A stretch of DNA of 64,000 nt from JAVJUV01 sp047314965 (lineage in GTDB: Bacteria > Pseudomonadota > Alphaproteobacteria > Rhodobacterales > Rhodobacteraceae). Location of the stretch: positions 1 to 64,000 of the forward strand of contig NZ_JBLBVK010000040.1 in the NCBI RefSeq assembly GCF_047314965.1. Direction: 5' to 3'. Positions 1 through 9,526 of this stretch are shown in pieces (position 1 is the first letter of the stretch; every line of letters starts with the position of its first letter). The position numbers and the translations under genes were made by a program. A model generated the notes under the pieces. The model did not search any database. It was given only the letters and a program-made list of their open reading frames with translations, and had not been told where the DNA came from.

Positions 1-12
1 CCCCCCCCCGTG

Positions 13-34
13 GCGCCGCGCGAAGGCGCGGCGC
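13..34 (-). terminator. GC-rich stem-loop downstream of ctaE
   Basis: A perfect 9-bp stem (GCGCCGCGC at 13-21 with GCGCGGCGC at 26-34) and a GAAG loop lie 10 bases beyond the ctaE stop codon in its direction of transcription. On the minus strand the stem is followed by a run of G rather than U, so it is not a textbook intrinsic terminator. It may instead protect the 3' end or assist Rho-dependent termination. Confidence 0.4.
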
Positions 35-44
35 AATTCCAAGA

Positions 45-845
45 TCAGCTTCCCCAGATGTAGATGGCTGCGAAGAGGAAGAGCCAGACCACGTCCACGA
101 AGTGCCAGTACCAGGCAGCGGCTTCGAAACCGATGTGCTTTTCCGGCGTGAAGTGGCCTGCCCGCAGGCGCAGGTAGCAGACGAATAGGAAGATTGTTCC
201 GATGATCACATGCGCGCCATGGAACCCGGTCGCCATGAAGAAGGTGGCGCCGTAGATGTTGCCGGAGAAGCCGAAGGCGGCGTGGCTGTATTCGTAGGCC
301 TGGAAGGCGGTAAAGACCAGGCCCAGAACCACCGCCAGGATCAAACCGTTTGCCATGTCCTTGCGGTTATTCTCATGAACCAGTGCGTGGTGCGCCCAGG
401 TCGCGGCTGCTCCCGAACACAGAAGGATCAGCGTGTTGATCAGCGGCAGGTGCCAGGGGTCGAAGGTCTCGATCCCGGCCGGAGGCCAGACGCCATCGAC
501 CATCGGGCTTTCGGGGCCCATCGGATAGAGCGCGTTCTTGAAGAACGCCCAGAACCAGGCGGCGAAGAACATGACTTCCGACATGATGAACATGATGAAG
601 CCGTAGCGCAGGCCGATGCGCACAACCGGCGTGTGGTCGCCGATGTTCGATTCCCTCACCACTTCGGACCACCAGGCGAACATCACGTAAAGAACACCGA
701 CGAAGCCGATGGCGAACATGATCCAGGTGACGTCATGCATCCAGAGCACGGCTCCGAACAGCATGATGAAGCCCGACAGAGCCCCGGCGAAGGGCCAGAT
801 CGACGGGTGGAGGATGTGATAGTCGTGGTTTTTTTCGTGCGCCAT
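45..845 (-). CDS. ctaE: Cytochrome c oxidase subunit III
   Basis: This is the third core subunit of the aa3-type cytochrome c oxidase in the inner membrane. Subunit III carries no metal centre; in the family it stabilises the complex and the proton-uptake path. The 266 residues match the usual length, with seven hydrophobic segments and the typical aromatic and charged loops, for example EVVRES near residue 61 and the HFVDVVWLFLF stretch close to the C terminus. The gene is last in a minus-strand series ctaC, ctaB, small ORF, ctaG, ctaE, and starts 23 bases after the ctaG stop codon, so it is very probably in the same operon. Subunit I is not in the window. Confidence 0.97.
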   Translation of the reverse strand: MAHEKNHDYHILHPSIWPFAGALSGFIMLFGAVLWMHDVTWIMFAIGFVGVLYVMFAWWSEVVRESNIGDHTPVVRIGLRYGFIMFIMSEVMFFAAWFWAFFKNALYPMGPESPMVDGVWPPAGIETFDPWHLPLINTLILLCSGAAATWAHHALVHENNRKDMANGLILAVVLGLVFTAFQAYEYSHAAFGFSGNIYGATFFMATGFHGAHVIIGTIFLFVCYLRLRAGHFTPEKHIGFEAAAWYWHFVDVVWLFLFAAIYIWGS

Positions 846-868
846 GTCGGTTCGTTCCCTCGGGCGAT

Positions 869-1474
869 TTAGTTAAGGTCGGTGACGCCGCCCGGCACGT
901 CCAGGGCCGCCTGCTCGGGGACGTAATCCTCGGGCATGTCGGCTTCGTGGAAGGTGTAGGACAGCGTGATTGTCTTTGCAAACCTGGCGTCGGGGTCGTC
1001 GACGATCTCGGGCTCCACGAAGAAGCTTACGGGCATCGTCACCCGTTCACCGGGCTGGAGAACCTGCAACTCGAAGCAGAAGCACTGGATCTTCGAGAAG
1101 AAGGCGCCGGCGGCGTAGGGCGCCACGTTGTAGCTGGCGGTTGTCGCGATCGGCTTGTCGGTCGGGTTGTAGGCCTCGTAGAAGGCCAGGCCCTCTTCGC
1201 CGATGCGAAGCGTCATGTGGGTTTCGACCGGGTGGACCTCGACCGGCACGCCCTTGGCTTTCGATGCGTCGAAACGGATCGTGATTGTCTGCTCCAGCGG
1301 CTCGTCGGACGCCGCTTCGGCCACGTCCACCGCTCCGCCCCAGCCGGTCACCCGGCAGAACAGGTCATAGGCCGGCACCGAAAGCCAGGCGAGCGACCCC
1401 ATCACGAAGATCACGCCGACCAGCCGCACGACGGTGCGCCCCTTGTCGTCCAGTCCTGCCCAGAAACCGCGCAT
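869..1474 (-). CDS. ctaG: Cytochrome c oxidase assembly protein CtaG (Cox11 type)
   Basis: This is a Cox11-family copper chaperone that delivers copper to the CuB site of subunit I. The 201 residues begin with a short cytoplasmic tail and one membrane segment (about residues 17-34), followed by a periplasmic immunoglobulin-like domain. The copper-binding CFCF motif is present at residues 131-134. The start codon overlaps the stop of the preceding 63-residue gene by one base (TGATG), which indicates translational coupling. It sits between that small gene and ctaE in the oxidase operon. Confidence 0.96.
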   Translation of the reverse strand: MRGFWAGLDDKGRTVVRLVGVIFVMGSLAWLSVPAYDLFCRVTGWGGAVDVAEAASDEPLEQTITIRFDASKAKGVPVEVHPVETHMTLRIGEEGLAFYEAYNPTDKPIATTASYNVAPYAAGAFFSKIQCFCFELQVLQPGERVTMPVSFFVEPEIVDDPDARFAKTITLSYTFHEADMPEDYVPEQAALDVPGGVTDLN

Positions 1475-1665
1475 CAGTTTCCTCCCTCCACGGGAACCAT
1501 TTCGGGGCGTACGACGTGGTCGAAGCCCTGAAGCGCATCGCCACGCTTCACCTTGACCACGGTCAGCCCGAAGACGATCGCCACCATGCCGACGAGGAGA
1601 AGGCCAACGCCGAGGTTGCGCGAAAAGCGGCGCTTATGAAGGTCGTGGGTCGCCTTGATTTCCAT
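1474..1665 (-). CDS. Small membrane protein of the cta operon (CoxF-like)
   Basis: This encodes a 63-residue protein with a basic N terminus (KATHDLHKRRF), a single membrane helix around residues 19-37 and a short tail predicted outside. I place the start at the ATG at 1663-1665 because it overlaps the ctaB stop by one base (TGATG), exactly as this gene's own stop overlaps the ctaG start; a GTG nine bases upstream would add three residues. Small proteins in this position are common in alphaproteobacterial oxidase operons and are presumed to help assembly, but the sequence itself shows only a bitopic membrane protein. The double coupling suggests a fixed ratio with CtaB and CtaG. Confidence 0.8.
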   Translation of the reverse strand: MEIKATHDLHKRRFSRNLGVGLLLVGMVAIVFGLTVVKVKRGDALQGFDHVVRPEMVPVEGGN

Positions 1666-2594
1666 CAGAGCCACCCCGCCGAGCGCAACGACAGGTCGAA
1701 GACCAGCGCGCCGAAATGCAGGAACAGGTAATAGAGCGAGAAGCGGAAGAATTTTTTCTCGACCGCGTAATTATCGGCTTCGGCCATCACTTCGTCACGG
1801 CGCCAGATGTCGACGGCGCCCTTCAGGAACCAGGCGTTCAGCGCCACCGCAAGAGCCAGCGTCACGGGCCCGCCCACCGACGTCAGCGCCAGCCCGACCG
1901 CGACCGGAGCCAGAAGGACCGTGTAGACGAGGATGTGACGCCGCGTGGCGGGACGTCCGTGCGTGACGGTCAACATCGGCACGCCCGCGTCGTCGTAGTC
2001 CGAGCGCATGAACAGGGCCAGCGCCCAGAAATGCGGCGGCGTCCACATGAAGATCAGCGCGAACATCAGCACCGCTTCGAGAGAGACCGACCCGGTCGCC
2101 GCGACCCAGCCGACCATCGGGGGGAACGCTCCGGCCGCACCGCCGATCACGATGTTCTGCGGCGTCCAGCGCTTGAGCCACATCGTGTAGATCACGGCGT
2201 AGAAGAAGATCGTGAAGGCCAGAAGCGCCGCCGCTTCGAGGTTCGTCGCCAGGCCGAGCATCACGACCGAGATGCCCGACAGACCGAGGCCGATGGCCAG
2301 CGCCTCGCCGGGCGCGACCCGGCCAGACGGGACCGGACGCTTTGCCGTCCGGCGCATGACTGCGTCGATATCGGCGTCGTACCACATGTTGAGCGCGCCC
2401 GAGGCCCCTGCCCCGATGGCAATGAACAGGATCGCGCAAAAGGCTTCGAACGGATGCAGGGACACCGGCGCGACCAGAAGCCCGACCAGCGCCGTGAACA
2501 CCACGAGTGACATCACCCGTGGCTTCAGGAGCGCTACGTAGTCGCCGAAAGTCGGCTCGTACTCGCGCGATGCGTTGATCGAGACTTCGGTCAT
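1665..2594 (-). CDS. ctaB: Protoheme IX farnesyltransferase (heme O synthase)
   Basis: This is a UbiA-superfamily prenyltransferase that adds a farnesyl group to heme b to give heme O, the precursor of heme A. The 309 residues carry the first prenyl-diphosphate-binding motif NMWYDADID (residues 69-77), followed by RRTAKRP, and a second aspartate-rich motif SDYDDAGVPM near residue 210. About eight to nine membrane segments are visible. The gene begins six bases after the ctaC stop and overlaps the next small gene by one base, so it is co-transcribed with the oxidase subunits. Confidence 0.97.
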   Translation of the reverse strand: MTEVSINASREYEPTFGDYVALLKPRVMSLVVFTALVGLLVAPVSLHPFEAFCAILFIAIGAGASGALNMWYDADIDAVMRRTAKRPVPSGRVAPGEALAIGLGLSGISVVMLGLATNLEAAALLAFTIFFYAVIYTMWLKRWTPQNIVIGGAAGAFPPMVGWVAATGSVSLEAVLMFALIFMWTPPHFWALALFMRSDYDDAGVPMLTVTHGRPATRRHILVYTVLLAPVAVGLALTSVGGPVTLALAVALNAWFLKGAVDIWRRDEVMAEADNYAVEKKFFRFSLYYLFLHFGALVFDLSLRSAGWL

Positions 2595-2600
2595 GCGGTG

Positions 2601-3491
2601 TTACTCGGCAGCAGCAAGCCGAACCGAACCCGGCGCCACATACGAACCGGCGACCTTGTTCTCGGCGACCCAGGCGTCGTACTCGGCCTGCGTCACTGCC
2701 TTGACCGTGATCGGCATGTAGGCGTGGCTGAGGCCGCAGAGTTCGGAACACTGACCGAAATAGACGCCTTCCATGCCTTCCTCGACTTCGAACCAAAGTT
2801 CGGCCAAGCGGCCAGGAACCGCGTCCTGCTTCACGCCGAAGGCTGGGATGGTCCAGGAATGGATCACGTCCGCGCCGGTGACCTGCACCACGACGACCTT
2901 GCCGGTCGGCACGACGACGGCGGTGTCGGTGGCCAGCAGGAACTGGTCGTCGGTATAGCCCAGCGCGGCCAGTTCTTCGGAGACCGCCGGGGTCAGCCTG
3001 TTCTCGCCGGCGCCGACCATGAAGCTTTCGAAGGCGATGCCCTCGTCGGGATACTCATAGCCCCAGTACCACTGGTAGCCGGTGGCCTTCACGAACACTT
3101 CCGGCTCGGGGATTTCCTGCTGCTTGAACAGAACCGGCAGCGAGAACGCGCCGATGAATACCAGGATCACGATCGGAATCACCGTCCAGGCTACCTCGAT
3201 CGGGGTGTTGTGGGTGAAACTCGCCGGATTCGGATTGGCGCGGCGGTTGTAGCGCACGATGCAGATCAGCAGGAGAGCCATCACGAAGATCGTGATGGCG
3301 GTGATGATGATCAGAAGCATCCCGTCCAGCCAGTGGATGTCCTCGGCCAGCACGGTCGCGGCCGGCTGGAAACCCATCAGCCCCTGTTCGGGCTGCCCGA
3401 CGATCGGAAGGTCCTGTGCGAAGGCGGCGGCGGCGCTGAACATCGCGGTCAGCGAAGCGGCAATGCCTGTCGAAATGGTCTTAAGACGCAT
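2601..3491 (-). CDS. ctaC: Cytochrome c oxidase subunit II
   Basis: Subunit II accepts electrons from cytochrome c through its binuclear CuA centre. I chose the ATG at 3489-3491 because it opens a clean signal peptide (MRLKTISTG then a hydrophobic core ending AAAFAQ), giving 296 residues; a longer frame adds 18 unlikely charged residues. Two membrane helices (about 57-79 and 100-120) precede the cupredoxin domain. The aromatic patch YQWYWGYEYP is at 139-148 and the CuA ligands are visible: H211, C248, E250, C252, H256 and M259. It is the first gene of the cta series, and its promoter should lie in the 160-base gap shared with tldD. Confidence 0.97.
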   Translation of the reverse strand: MRLKTISTGIAASLTAMFSAAAAFAQDLPIVGQPEQGLMGFQPAATVLAEDIHWLDGMLLIIITAITIFVMALLLICIVRYNRRANPNPASFTHNTPIEVAWTVIPIVILVFIGAFSLPVLFKQQEIPEPEVFVKATGYQWYWGYEYPDEGIAFESFMVGAGENRLTPAVSEELAALGYTDDQFLLATDTAVVVPTGKVVVVQVTGADVIHSWTIPAFGVKQDAVPGRLAELWFEVEEGMEGVYFGQCSELCGLSHAYMPITVKAVTQAEYDAWVAENKVAGSYVAPGSVRLAAAE

Positions 3492-3652
3492 GTGTCTGTG
3501 GTCCTGTTCGCAGTCACGTTCCCTGACCGGCGATTTCTGATGCACGCCGGCCTGTTGTTCTCTGGCGGGTAGAAATCATATTAGGGGGGTAGGAACAAGG
3601 CTTCGCGTTGCGGCATTGCGCCGCTTCGCAGGCTCAGAAAGGACCCGTACCG

Positions 3653-5077
3653 ATGGCCGAGACCACCTCTTTCCGTCCCTTCGAGACGCTTGTCGACCAG
3701 GATACCGCGCTTGGCCTTCTGCGCGAGGCCGTGGCGGGCGCTGACGATGGCGAGTTGTTTCTCGAACGGCGGCGCTCGGAAGTCATGTCCTTCGATGACG
3801 GGCGTTTGCGCACCGCAAGCTACGATGCCTCGGAGGGTTTTGGCCTGCGCGCGGTACGAGGCGAGACGGCGGGCTATGCGCATTCGACCGAGATTTCGGA
3901 ACGCTCGCTGCGCCGCGCGGTGGAGACGGCGCGACTGGCCGTCGGAGCCGGAGGCGGCACGCTGGCCGATGCGCCGCAGGCGACCAACCTGAAACTTTAC
4001 GGAGATGCCGATCCGATGGCGGACGCAGAGTTTCCGGTGAAAGTGGAGACGCTGTCGGAGATCGACGCCTTTGCCCGCGCGCTCGATTCGCGGGTCGTTC
4101 AGGTCTCGGCCACCATCGCCGCCTCGCTGCAGGAGGTGGCCATCCTGCGCCCCGAGGGACATGTCGTTACGGACATCCGGCCCATGACCCGTCTGAATGT
4201 CAGCGTCATCGTCGAGGAAAACGGCCGCCGCGAATCCGGTGGCGCGGGCGGCGGCGGACGCACGAGGCTGACGGGCCTGCTGGACCCTTCGCACTGGCAG
4301 GACACGACCCGCGAGGCGCTGCGCATCGCGCTGGTGAACCTTGAAGCGGTTCCCGCGAAGGCGGGCGTGATGGACGTGGCTCTTGGGCCGGGCTGGCCCG
4401 GCATCCTGCTGCACGAGGCGATCGGGCACGGGCTGGAAGGCGATTTCAACCGCAAGAAGTCCAGCGCATTCGCGGGCCTGATGGGCCAGCAGATCGCCGC
4501 GAAGGGCGTGACCGTTCTGGACGACGGCACAATCCCTGACCGGCGCGGCTCGATCACGGTCGACGACGAGGGCACGCCCTCGGGGAAAAATGTTCTGATC
4601 GAAGACGGAGTGCTGGTGGGGTACATGCAAGATCGGCAAAACGCGCGTCTGATGGGCGTGAAACCCACGGGCAACGGACGGCGGGAGAGTTATGCCCACG
4701 CTCCGATGCCGCGGATGACGAACACCTACATGCTGTCCGGAGACGCGAAGCCAGAGGAAATCGTGGCTGAGGTGAAGGACGGGATCTACGCCGTGGGCTT
4801 CGGCGGCGGGCAGGTGGATATCACGAACGGCAAGTTCGTGTTCAGCTGCACCGAGGCCTACGAGGTCAAGAACGGAAAGGTCGGACGCCCGGTGAAGGGC
4901 GCGACGCTGATCGGAGACGGCGCCACGGCGCTGAAGCAGATCCGCGCGGTCGGGAGCGACATGAAACTGGACCCCGGCATCGGCAACTGCGGGAAGGCGG
5001 GCCAATGGGTGCCGGTGGGCGTAGGTCAGCCGACACTGCTGATCGGTGGTCTGACAGTGGGCGGATCGGCAGCTTGA
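3653..5077 (+). CDS. tldD: Metalloprotease TldD
   Basis: TldD is the catalytic half of the TldD/TldE (PmbA) zinc protease, which in other bacteria processes small peptides such as microcins and the antitoxin CcdA. The 474 residues contain HEAIGH at 254-259, the HExxxH zinc motif of this family, followed by GLEGDFNRK. The start at 3653 is preceded by AAAGGA and avoids an unlikely TTG-initiated extension. It is divergent from ctaC. The partner TldE is not in the window, which is usual because the two genes are often unlinked. Confidence 0.96.
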   Translation: MAETTSFRPFETLVDQDTALGLLREAVAGADDGELFLERRRSEVMSFDDGRLRTASYDASEGFGLRAVRGETAGYAHSTEISERSLRRAVETARLAVGAGGGTLADAPQATNLKLYGDADPMADAEFPVKVETLSEIDAFARALDSRVVQVSATIAASLQEVAILRPEGHVVTDIRPMTRLNVSVIVEENGRRESGGAGGGGRTRLTGLLDPSHWQDTTREALRIALVNLEAVPAKAGVMDVALGPGWPGILLHEAIGHGLEGDFNRKKSSAFAGLMGQQIAAKGVTVLDDGTIPDRRGSITVDDEGTPSGKNVLIEDGVLVGYMQDRQNARLMGVKPTGNGRRESYAHAPMPRMTNTYMLSGDAKPEEIVAEVKDGIYAVGFGGGQVDITNGKFVFSCTEAYEVKNGKVGRPVKGATLIGDGATALKQIRAVGSDMKLDPGIGNCGKAGQWVPVGVGQPTLLIGGLTVGGSAA

Positions 5078-5502
5078 AACTATCGCGCCATCGCCACTGG
5101 ATGGCGGCGCTGGCGATGGGCGTTGGTGCGAGCCTTGCGGCAGCAACGGCGTTGGGCCTGGGCTTTTGCCACGCGAAACGCTCGCTTCACCTTTTCGAAT
5201 GGGGCTGCCTGCTCCCCGTGACAACAATAATGACCTCGGTCGGATTCGTGGTCCTGGTTCCTCTGGCGGTCCTGTTCGAGCGGCGTTTCGGCGCCAAGGC
5301 CCTCGCCGCTCTGCCGCTTGTTGGCGGCATCATCGCGCAGACCACGTTTCTTATTTGGTTCGTGACGTCCGCCGGCAATACCACGGCAACGGCCGGCGAT
5401 ATCCTGACGCTGCCAATGCCATTCCTGGCAGGTGCGCTTTCGGCTTTGGTCTACAGCGCAACGGCTTTCGCCTTGCGCGGCAGCGGATGTTTGGAACACT
5501 GA
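5074..5502 (+). CDS. Small membrane protein of unknown function
   Basis: I do not recognise this 142-residue protein. It has about four hydrophobic segments (roughly residues 9-30, 45-68, 77-98 and 110-132) with arginine and lysine between them, so it is probably an inner-membrane protein. I propose a TTG start at 5074 that overlaps the tldD stop by four bases (TTGA); an ATG at 5101 is the alternative and would shorten it by nine residues. Its position suggests co-transcription with tldD, but nothing in the sequence links it to the protease. Confidence 0.6.
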   Translation: MKLSRHRHWMAALAMGVGASLAAATALGLGFCHAKRSLHLFEWGCLLPVTTIMTSVGFVVLVPLAVLFERRFGAKALAALPLVGGIIAQTTFLIWFVTSAGNTTATAGDILTLPMPFLAGALSALVYSATAFALRGSGCLEH

Positions 5503-5690
5503 AACCGCACAGGGCGGTGCGTCTGCGGGTGATGGGTTCACGGCTTGAGAGGCGAACTGGACGCTTCACCGGATCAAGACCGGATCGCCATGAACCCTCC
5601 CCAGAAATAGCGAGGCTGAAAAAATTCAGCATTAATATGGCATTAACCGACTCGGACCATAACCGTCCTCAGCAAGCAGGCGGAGACAGG

Positions 5691-6830
5691 ATGGCCAAGG
5701 ATTTATCCCCTTCCACCCACCCTCTCACCCCACCCCTCACAGAGGAAGTGTGGCTGTCATGGCTCCGCCTCTTGCGATCCAGACGCGTTGGCGTCACCAC
5801 TTTTTTCCGGCTTTTGGGTGAATACGGCAGCGCCGATGCGGCGCTGGAGGCCCTGCCCCGCATCGCCGACGAGGCGGGGGTTCGGGACTATCAAGTCTGC
5901 GGAAAGGACTTCGCGCGGAGCGAATGGAACCGGGCCCGGCAGGCAGGGGCCGTTCCGATCGCATTCGGCGCAACGGAGTACCCCGAGGCATTGTCGCGCA
6001 TCCCCGATCCGCCGCCCATCCTTTGGACCATCGGCGACCTCGCTCTTCTGAACCGCCCGATGGTCGCGATCGTGGGCGCGCGCAACGCTTCGTCGCTTGG
6101 CACCCGCATGGCGCGAAAGCTGGCGGGCGAATTGGGCGAGGCCGGGTTTGCCGTCGTCTCCGGGCTGGCCCGGGGCATCGACACCGCCGCCCATCTTGCA
6201 ACGCTGGACACCGGTACGATTGCTGTCTTCGCCGGCGGTGTCGACGTGGTGTATCCCGCGGAAAACGCTGTTCTGGCACAGGAAATTCAGGACAAGGGGC
6301 TTCGGCTCAGCGAAAGCCCGGTGGGCCTTGTCCCCCAGGCGCGCGACTTTCCGAGGCGCAACCGCATCGTGTCCGGCCTGGCGGAAGCCGTCATCGTCGT
6401 TGAGGCGGCGGGCAAGTCGGGCAGCCTGATCACCGCGCGATGCGCCCTGGAACAGGGGCGCGATGTCCTGGCCGTTCCGGGTCATCCCTTCGACGCCCGG
6501 GCCGCCGGATCGAACATGTTGATCAGGGACGGTGCGACCCTGATCCGCTCGGCCGGCGACGTGATCGAAGCGCTTGAGCGACCGGAGCCGACGACCAGAC
6601 CCGCCGTATCCGCGGAACCCGTGAAGCCAAAGGCCGTCCGTCCGGAAATCCGGGACTTGCACCGGCGGATCCTCGAACGCCTCGGCCCCTCGCCGGTGCC
6701 CGAAGACCAGCTGATCCGCGACATCGGAGGCCAGGCCAGCGCGATCTCGTCCGAGATTGCCGCGCTGGAAATCGACGGCCACATCCGGCGCGACGCCGGC
6801 GGACTTCTTTCCCGCGTCGGCGCTGCCTGA
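5691..6830 (+). CDS. dprA: DNA-processing protein DprA
   Basis: DprA binds incoming single-stranded DNA and loads RecA during natural transformation; many non-competent bacteria also keep it. In the 379 residues a helical N-terminal segment (about 20-110) is followed by the Rossmann-like core: GARNAS at 129-134, SGLARGID at 157-164, the FPRRNRI and GSLITA motifs, and VPGHPFD. A C-terminal winged-helix region (about 310-375) completes the family layout. The ATG at 5691 follows GGAGACAGG; an in-frame ATG at 5637 is possible but lacks a comparable ribosome-binding site. The 188 bases upstream hold no gene. Confidence 0.95.
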   Translation: MAKDLSPSTHPLTPPLTEEVWLSWLRLLRSRRVGVTTFFRLLGEYGSADAALEALPRIADEAGVRDYQVCGKDFARSEWNRARQAGAVPIAFGATEYPEALSRIPDPPPILWTIGDLALLNRPMVAIVGARNASSLGTRMARKLAGELGEAGFAVVSGLARGIDTAAHLATLDTGTIAVFAGGVDVVYPAENAVLAQEIQDKGLRLSESPVGLVPQARDFPRRNRIVSGLAEAVIVVEAAGKSGSLITARCALEQGRDVLAVPGHPFDARAAGSNMLIRDGATLIRSAGDVIEALERPEPTTRPAVSAEPVKPKAVRPEIRDLHRRILERLGPSPVPEDQLIRDIGGQASAISSEIAALEIDGHIRRDAGGLLSRVGAA

Positions 6831-6955
6831 AAAACGCGCAAAACAGGCAGTTGATCCCAAGCGCATTGACAAGCGCCGCCATGAGCCCACATGTTCCGCC
6901 GCCATAACAGAGCGGATTCCGCCACTATTTCCGAGCACGTCCCGAAAGGAATTTC

Positions 6956-9478
6956 ATGCCAGTCGTCGTTGTCGAATCGCCGGCCAAAGCCAAGACGATC
7001 AACAAGTATCTCGGCTCCGACTACACGGTTCTTGCCAGTTACGGACACGTCCGCGACCTGCCACCGAAAGATGGCTCGGTCGATCCCGAACACGGTTTCG
7101 CGATGACCTGGGAGGTCGCTGCCGATTCGAAGAAACACATCAAGGCGATCGCCGATGCCCTGAAAAACGACGGCGAGCTGATCCTGGCGACAGACCCCGA
7201 CCGCGAGGGCGAGGCAATCTCGTGGCACCTCGAGGAGGCGCTGCGGAACCGCAAGGCCATCAAGAAGGACACACCGGTCAGCCGGGTGGTTTTCAACGCG
7301 ATCACGAAAAGCGCGGTCACCGAGGCGATGAAGAATCCGCGGCAGGTGGATCAGGACCTCGTGGAAGCCTATCTGGCACGGCGCGCCCTGGACTACCTTG
7401 TGGGCTTCAACCTGTCGCCGGTTCTGTGGCGCAAGCTCCCCGGCGCCAAATCGGCGGGACGGGTGCAATCCGTCTGCCTGCGCCTGATCGTCGAGCGCGA
7501 AATGGAGATCGAGGCGTTCCGCGCGCAGGAATACTGGACGGTGAAGGCGCTTTTGACCTCGCCACGCGGGCAGGACTACGAGGCGCGTCTGACCGTTCTC
7601 GGCGGCAAGAAGCTGGACAAGTTCGACATCCCGAACGAGACCTCGGCGGAACTGGCGGTGCAGGCCATCACGTCGCGCGACCTTGTGGTGAAATCGGTCG
7701 AGGCGAAGCCCGCTACGCGAAACCCGTCTGCTCCGTTCATGACCTCGACGCTGCAGCAGGAAGCGAGCCGCAAGTTCGGCTTTGGCGCGCGCCAGACGAT
7801 GCAGGTCGCCCAGCGCCTGTACGAGGCGGGACACATTACCTATATGCGGACCGACGGCATCGACATGGCCCCGGAAGCGGTGATGGCGGCGCGCGATGCG
7901 ATCAAGGATCGGTATGGGGACGCCTATGTTCCCGGCTCGCCAAGGATGTACAAGAACAAGGCCAAGAACGCCCAGGAAGCACACGAGTGCATCCGCCCCA
8001 CCGACATGACTGCCGATGTCGACGGGCTGAAACTGCGCGATGCAGACCAGCGCAAGCTTTATGACCTGATCTGGAAGCGCACGCTGGCCAGCCAGATGGA
8101 AGCGGCGCGGCTGGAGCGGACCACGGTCGATATTTCCAGCCGTGATTCGCAGATCGAACTTCGGGCGACCGGCCAGGTGGTTCTGTTCGATGGTTTCATG
8201 AAGGTCTATGAAGAGGGCCGCGACGATGTCGTCGACGACGACGACAAGCGTCTGCCGCAGATCATGGAAGGCGAGACCGCCGCCAAGAAGGACATCACCC
8301 CGGAGCAGCACTTCACCCAGCCGCCACCGCGCTACACCGAGGCGACGCTGGTCAAACGCATGGAAGAACTGGGGATCGGCCGGCCCTCGACCTATGCGTC
8401 GATCGTGACCACGATCCAGGACCGCGAATATGTCCGCAAGGAAAAGAACCGCCTGATTCCCGAGGACAAGGGGCGGTTGGTGACGGCCTTCCTGACCAAC
8501 TATTTCCGGCGTTACGTGGGCTACGACTTCACGGCGAAACTGGAAGACGAGCTGGATGACATCACGTCCGGCGACCGCGAATGGCAGGATGTGCTGAGCC
8601 GGTTCTGGCGCGAGTTCAAGGCGGCGATCGAAGAGACCTCCGAACTGCGGATCACGGACGTTCTGGAGAAGATCAACGAGGTTCTGGAGCCGCACCTTTT
8701 CCCGCCCACCGAGGACGGCAGCGATCCAAGGCTGTGCCCGAATTGCGGCGCAGGGCAGTTGTCGATGCGGACCGCGCGCTCGGGCGGCGCGTTCATCGGC
8801 TGCTCGAACTACCCCGAGTGCCGATACACGCGGCCCTTCGGACCTCCGGGCATGGAAGACGGCGAAGAAATCGGGCCGGATGGCAAGGTTCTGGGCGAGG
8901 ATGCCGGAGACATCATCCGCGTGATGAAGGGCCGTTTCGGACCCTACGTGCAGCGCGGCGAGGTGACGGAAGAGCAGCCCAAGCCGCCGCGCGCCAGCCT
9001 GCCCAAGGGATGGGATGCCGCCGAAATCGACCTGGACAAGGCTCTGATGCTGTTGTCCCTGCCACGGGAACTTGGCCCGCATCCGGACGATGGCGAGATG
9101 ATCGAGGCCGGGATCGGGCGCTATGGGCCCTACGTCAAGCACGGGCGCACCTATGCCAACCTGCCCGAGGTGGACGAGGTGTTCACAGTCGGCCTGAACC
9201 GCGCGGTAGACCTGATCGCCCAGAAAGCCGCGAAGCGCGGAGGCTCCGCCAACCAGACACCTCTCAAGGAACTGGGCGAACATCCCGAACGCGGCGGTGT
9301 CGTAAACGTGATGGACGGGCGCTATGGACCCTACGTGAAATGGGACAAGGTCAACGCGACCATTCCCAAGGGCACCGAGCCGGGCGATGTCACGATGGAC
9401 ATGGCCGTCCAGCTGATCGCGGAGCGCGAGGCCAAGGGCGGCAAGAAGAAGACGGCAAGCCGCAAGAAGGCCAGTTAG
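6956..9478 (+). CDS. topA: DNA topoisomerase I
   Basis: This type IA topoisomerase relaxes negative supercoils. The 840 residues open with the TOPRIM domain (VVESPAKAKTI at residues 3-13 and the DPDREGE motif), then the cleavage domain with the catalytic tyrosine Y296 in ITYMRTDG. One four-cysteine zinc ribbon starts at C594 (CPNCG ... CSNYPEC), followed by three GRxGPYV repeats (GRFGPYV, GRYGPYVK, GRYGPYVK) and a lysine-rich tail. This single-ribbon-plus-repeats layout is normal for alphaproteobacteria and differs from E. coli. It lies 125 bases after dprA; a perfect TTGACA at 6866-6871 may be the -35 box of its own promoter. Confidence 0.97.
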   Translation: MPVVVVESPAKAKTINKYLGSDYTVLASYGHVRDLPPKDGSVDPEHGFAMTWEVAADSKKHIKAIADALKNDGELILATDPDREGEAISWHLEEALRNRKAIKKDTPVSRVVFNAITKSAVTEAMKNPRQVDQDLVEAYLARRALDYLVGFNLSPVLWRKLPGAKSAGRVQSVCLRLIVEREMEIEAFRAQEYWTVKALLTSPRGQDYEARLTVLGGKKLDKFDIPNETSAELAVQAITSRDLVVKSVEAKPATRNPSAPFMTSTLQQEASRKFGFGARQTMQVAQRLYEAGHITYMRTDGIDMAPEAVMAARDAIKDRYGDAYVPGSPRMYKNKAKNAQEAHECIRPTDMTADVDGLKLRDADQRKLYDLIWKRTLASQMEAARLERTTVDISSRDSQIELRATGQVVLFDGFMKVYEEGRDDVVDDDDKRLPQIMEGETAAKKDITPEQHFTQPPPRYTEATLVKRMEELGIGRPSTYASIVTTIQDREYVRKEKNRLIPEDKGRLVTAFLTNYFRRYVGYDFTAKLEDELDDITSGDREWQDVLSRFWREFKAAIEETSELRITDVLEKINEVLEPHLFPPTEDGSDPRLCPNCGAGQLSMRTARSGGAFIGCSNYPECRYTRPFGPPGMEDGEEIGPDGKVLGEDAGDIIRVMKGRFGPYVQRGEVTEEQPKPPRASLPKGWDAAEIDLDKALMLLSLPRELGPHPDDGEMIEAGIGRYGPYVKHGRTYANLPEVDEVFTVGLNRAVDLIAQKAAKRGGSANQTPLKELGEHPERGGVVNVMDGRYGPYVKWDKVNATIPKGTEPGDVTMDMAVQLIAEREAKGGKKKTASRKKAS

Positions 9479-9526
9479 AGCGGTTTCGACGTCTTCGGCC
9501 TATCAGGCTGACTTGACAAATCGAAC

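Noticed and set aside
1..9. The run of nine C at the window start
   Set aside because: It touches the window edge, so its full length and context cannot be judged; nothing can be concluded from it.
6482..9283. A 933-codon open frame on the minus strand opposite dprA and topA
   Set aside because: It is the antisense shadow of a GC-rich coding strand; dprA and topA have complete domains and catalytic motifs, and the minus frame shows none.
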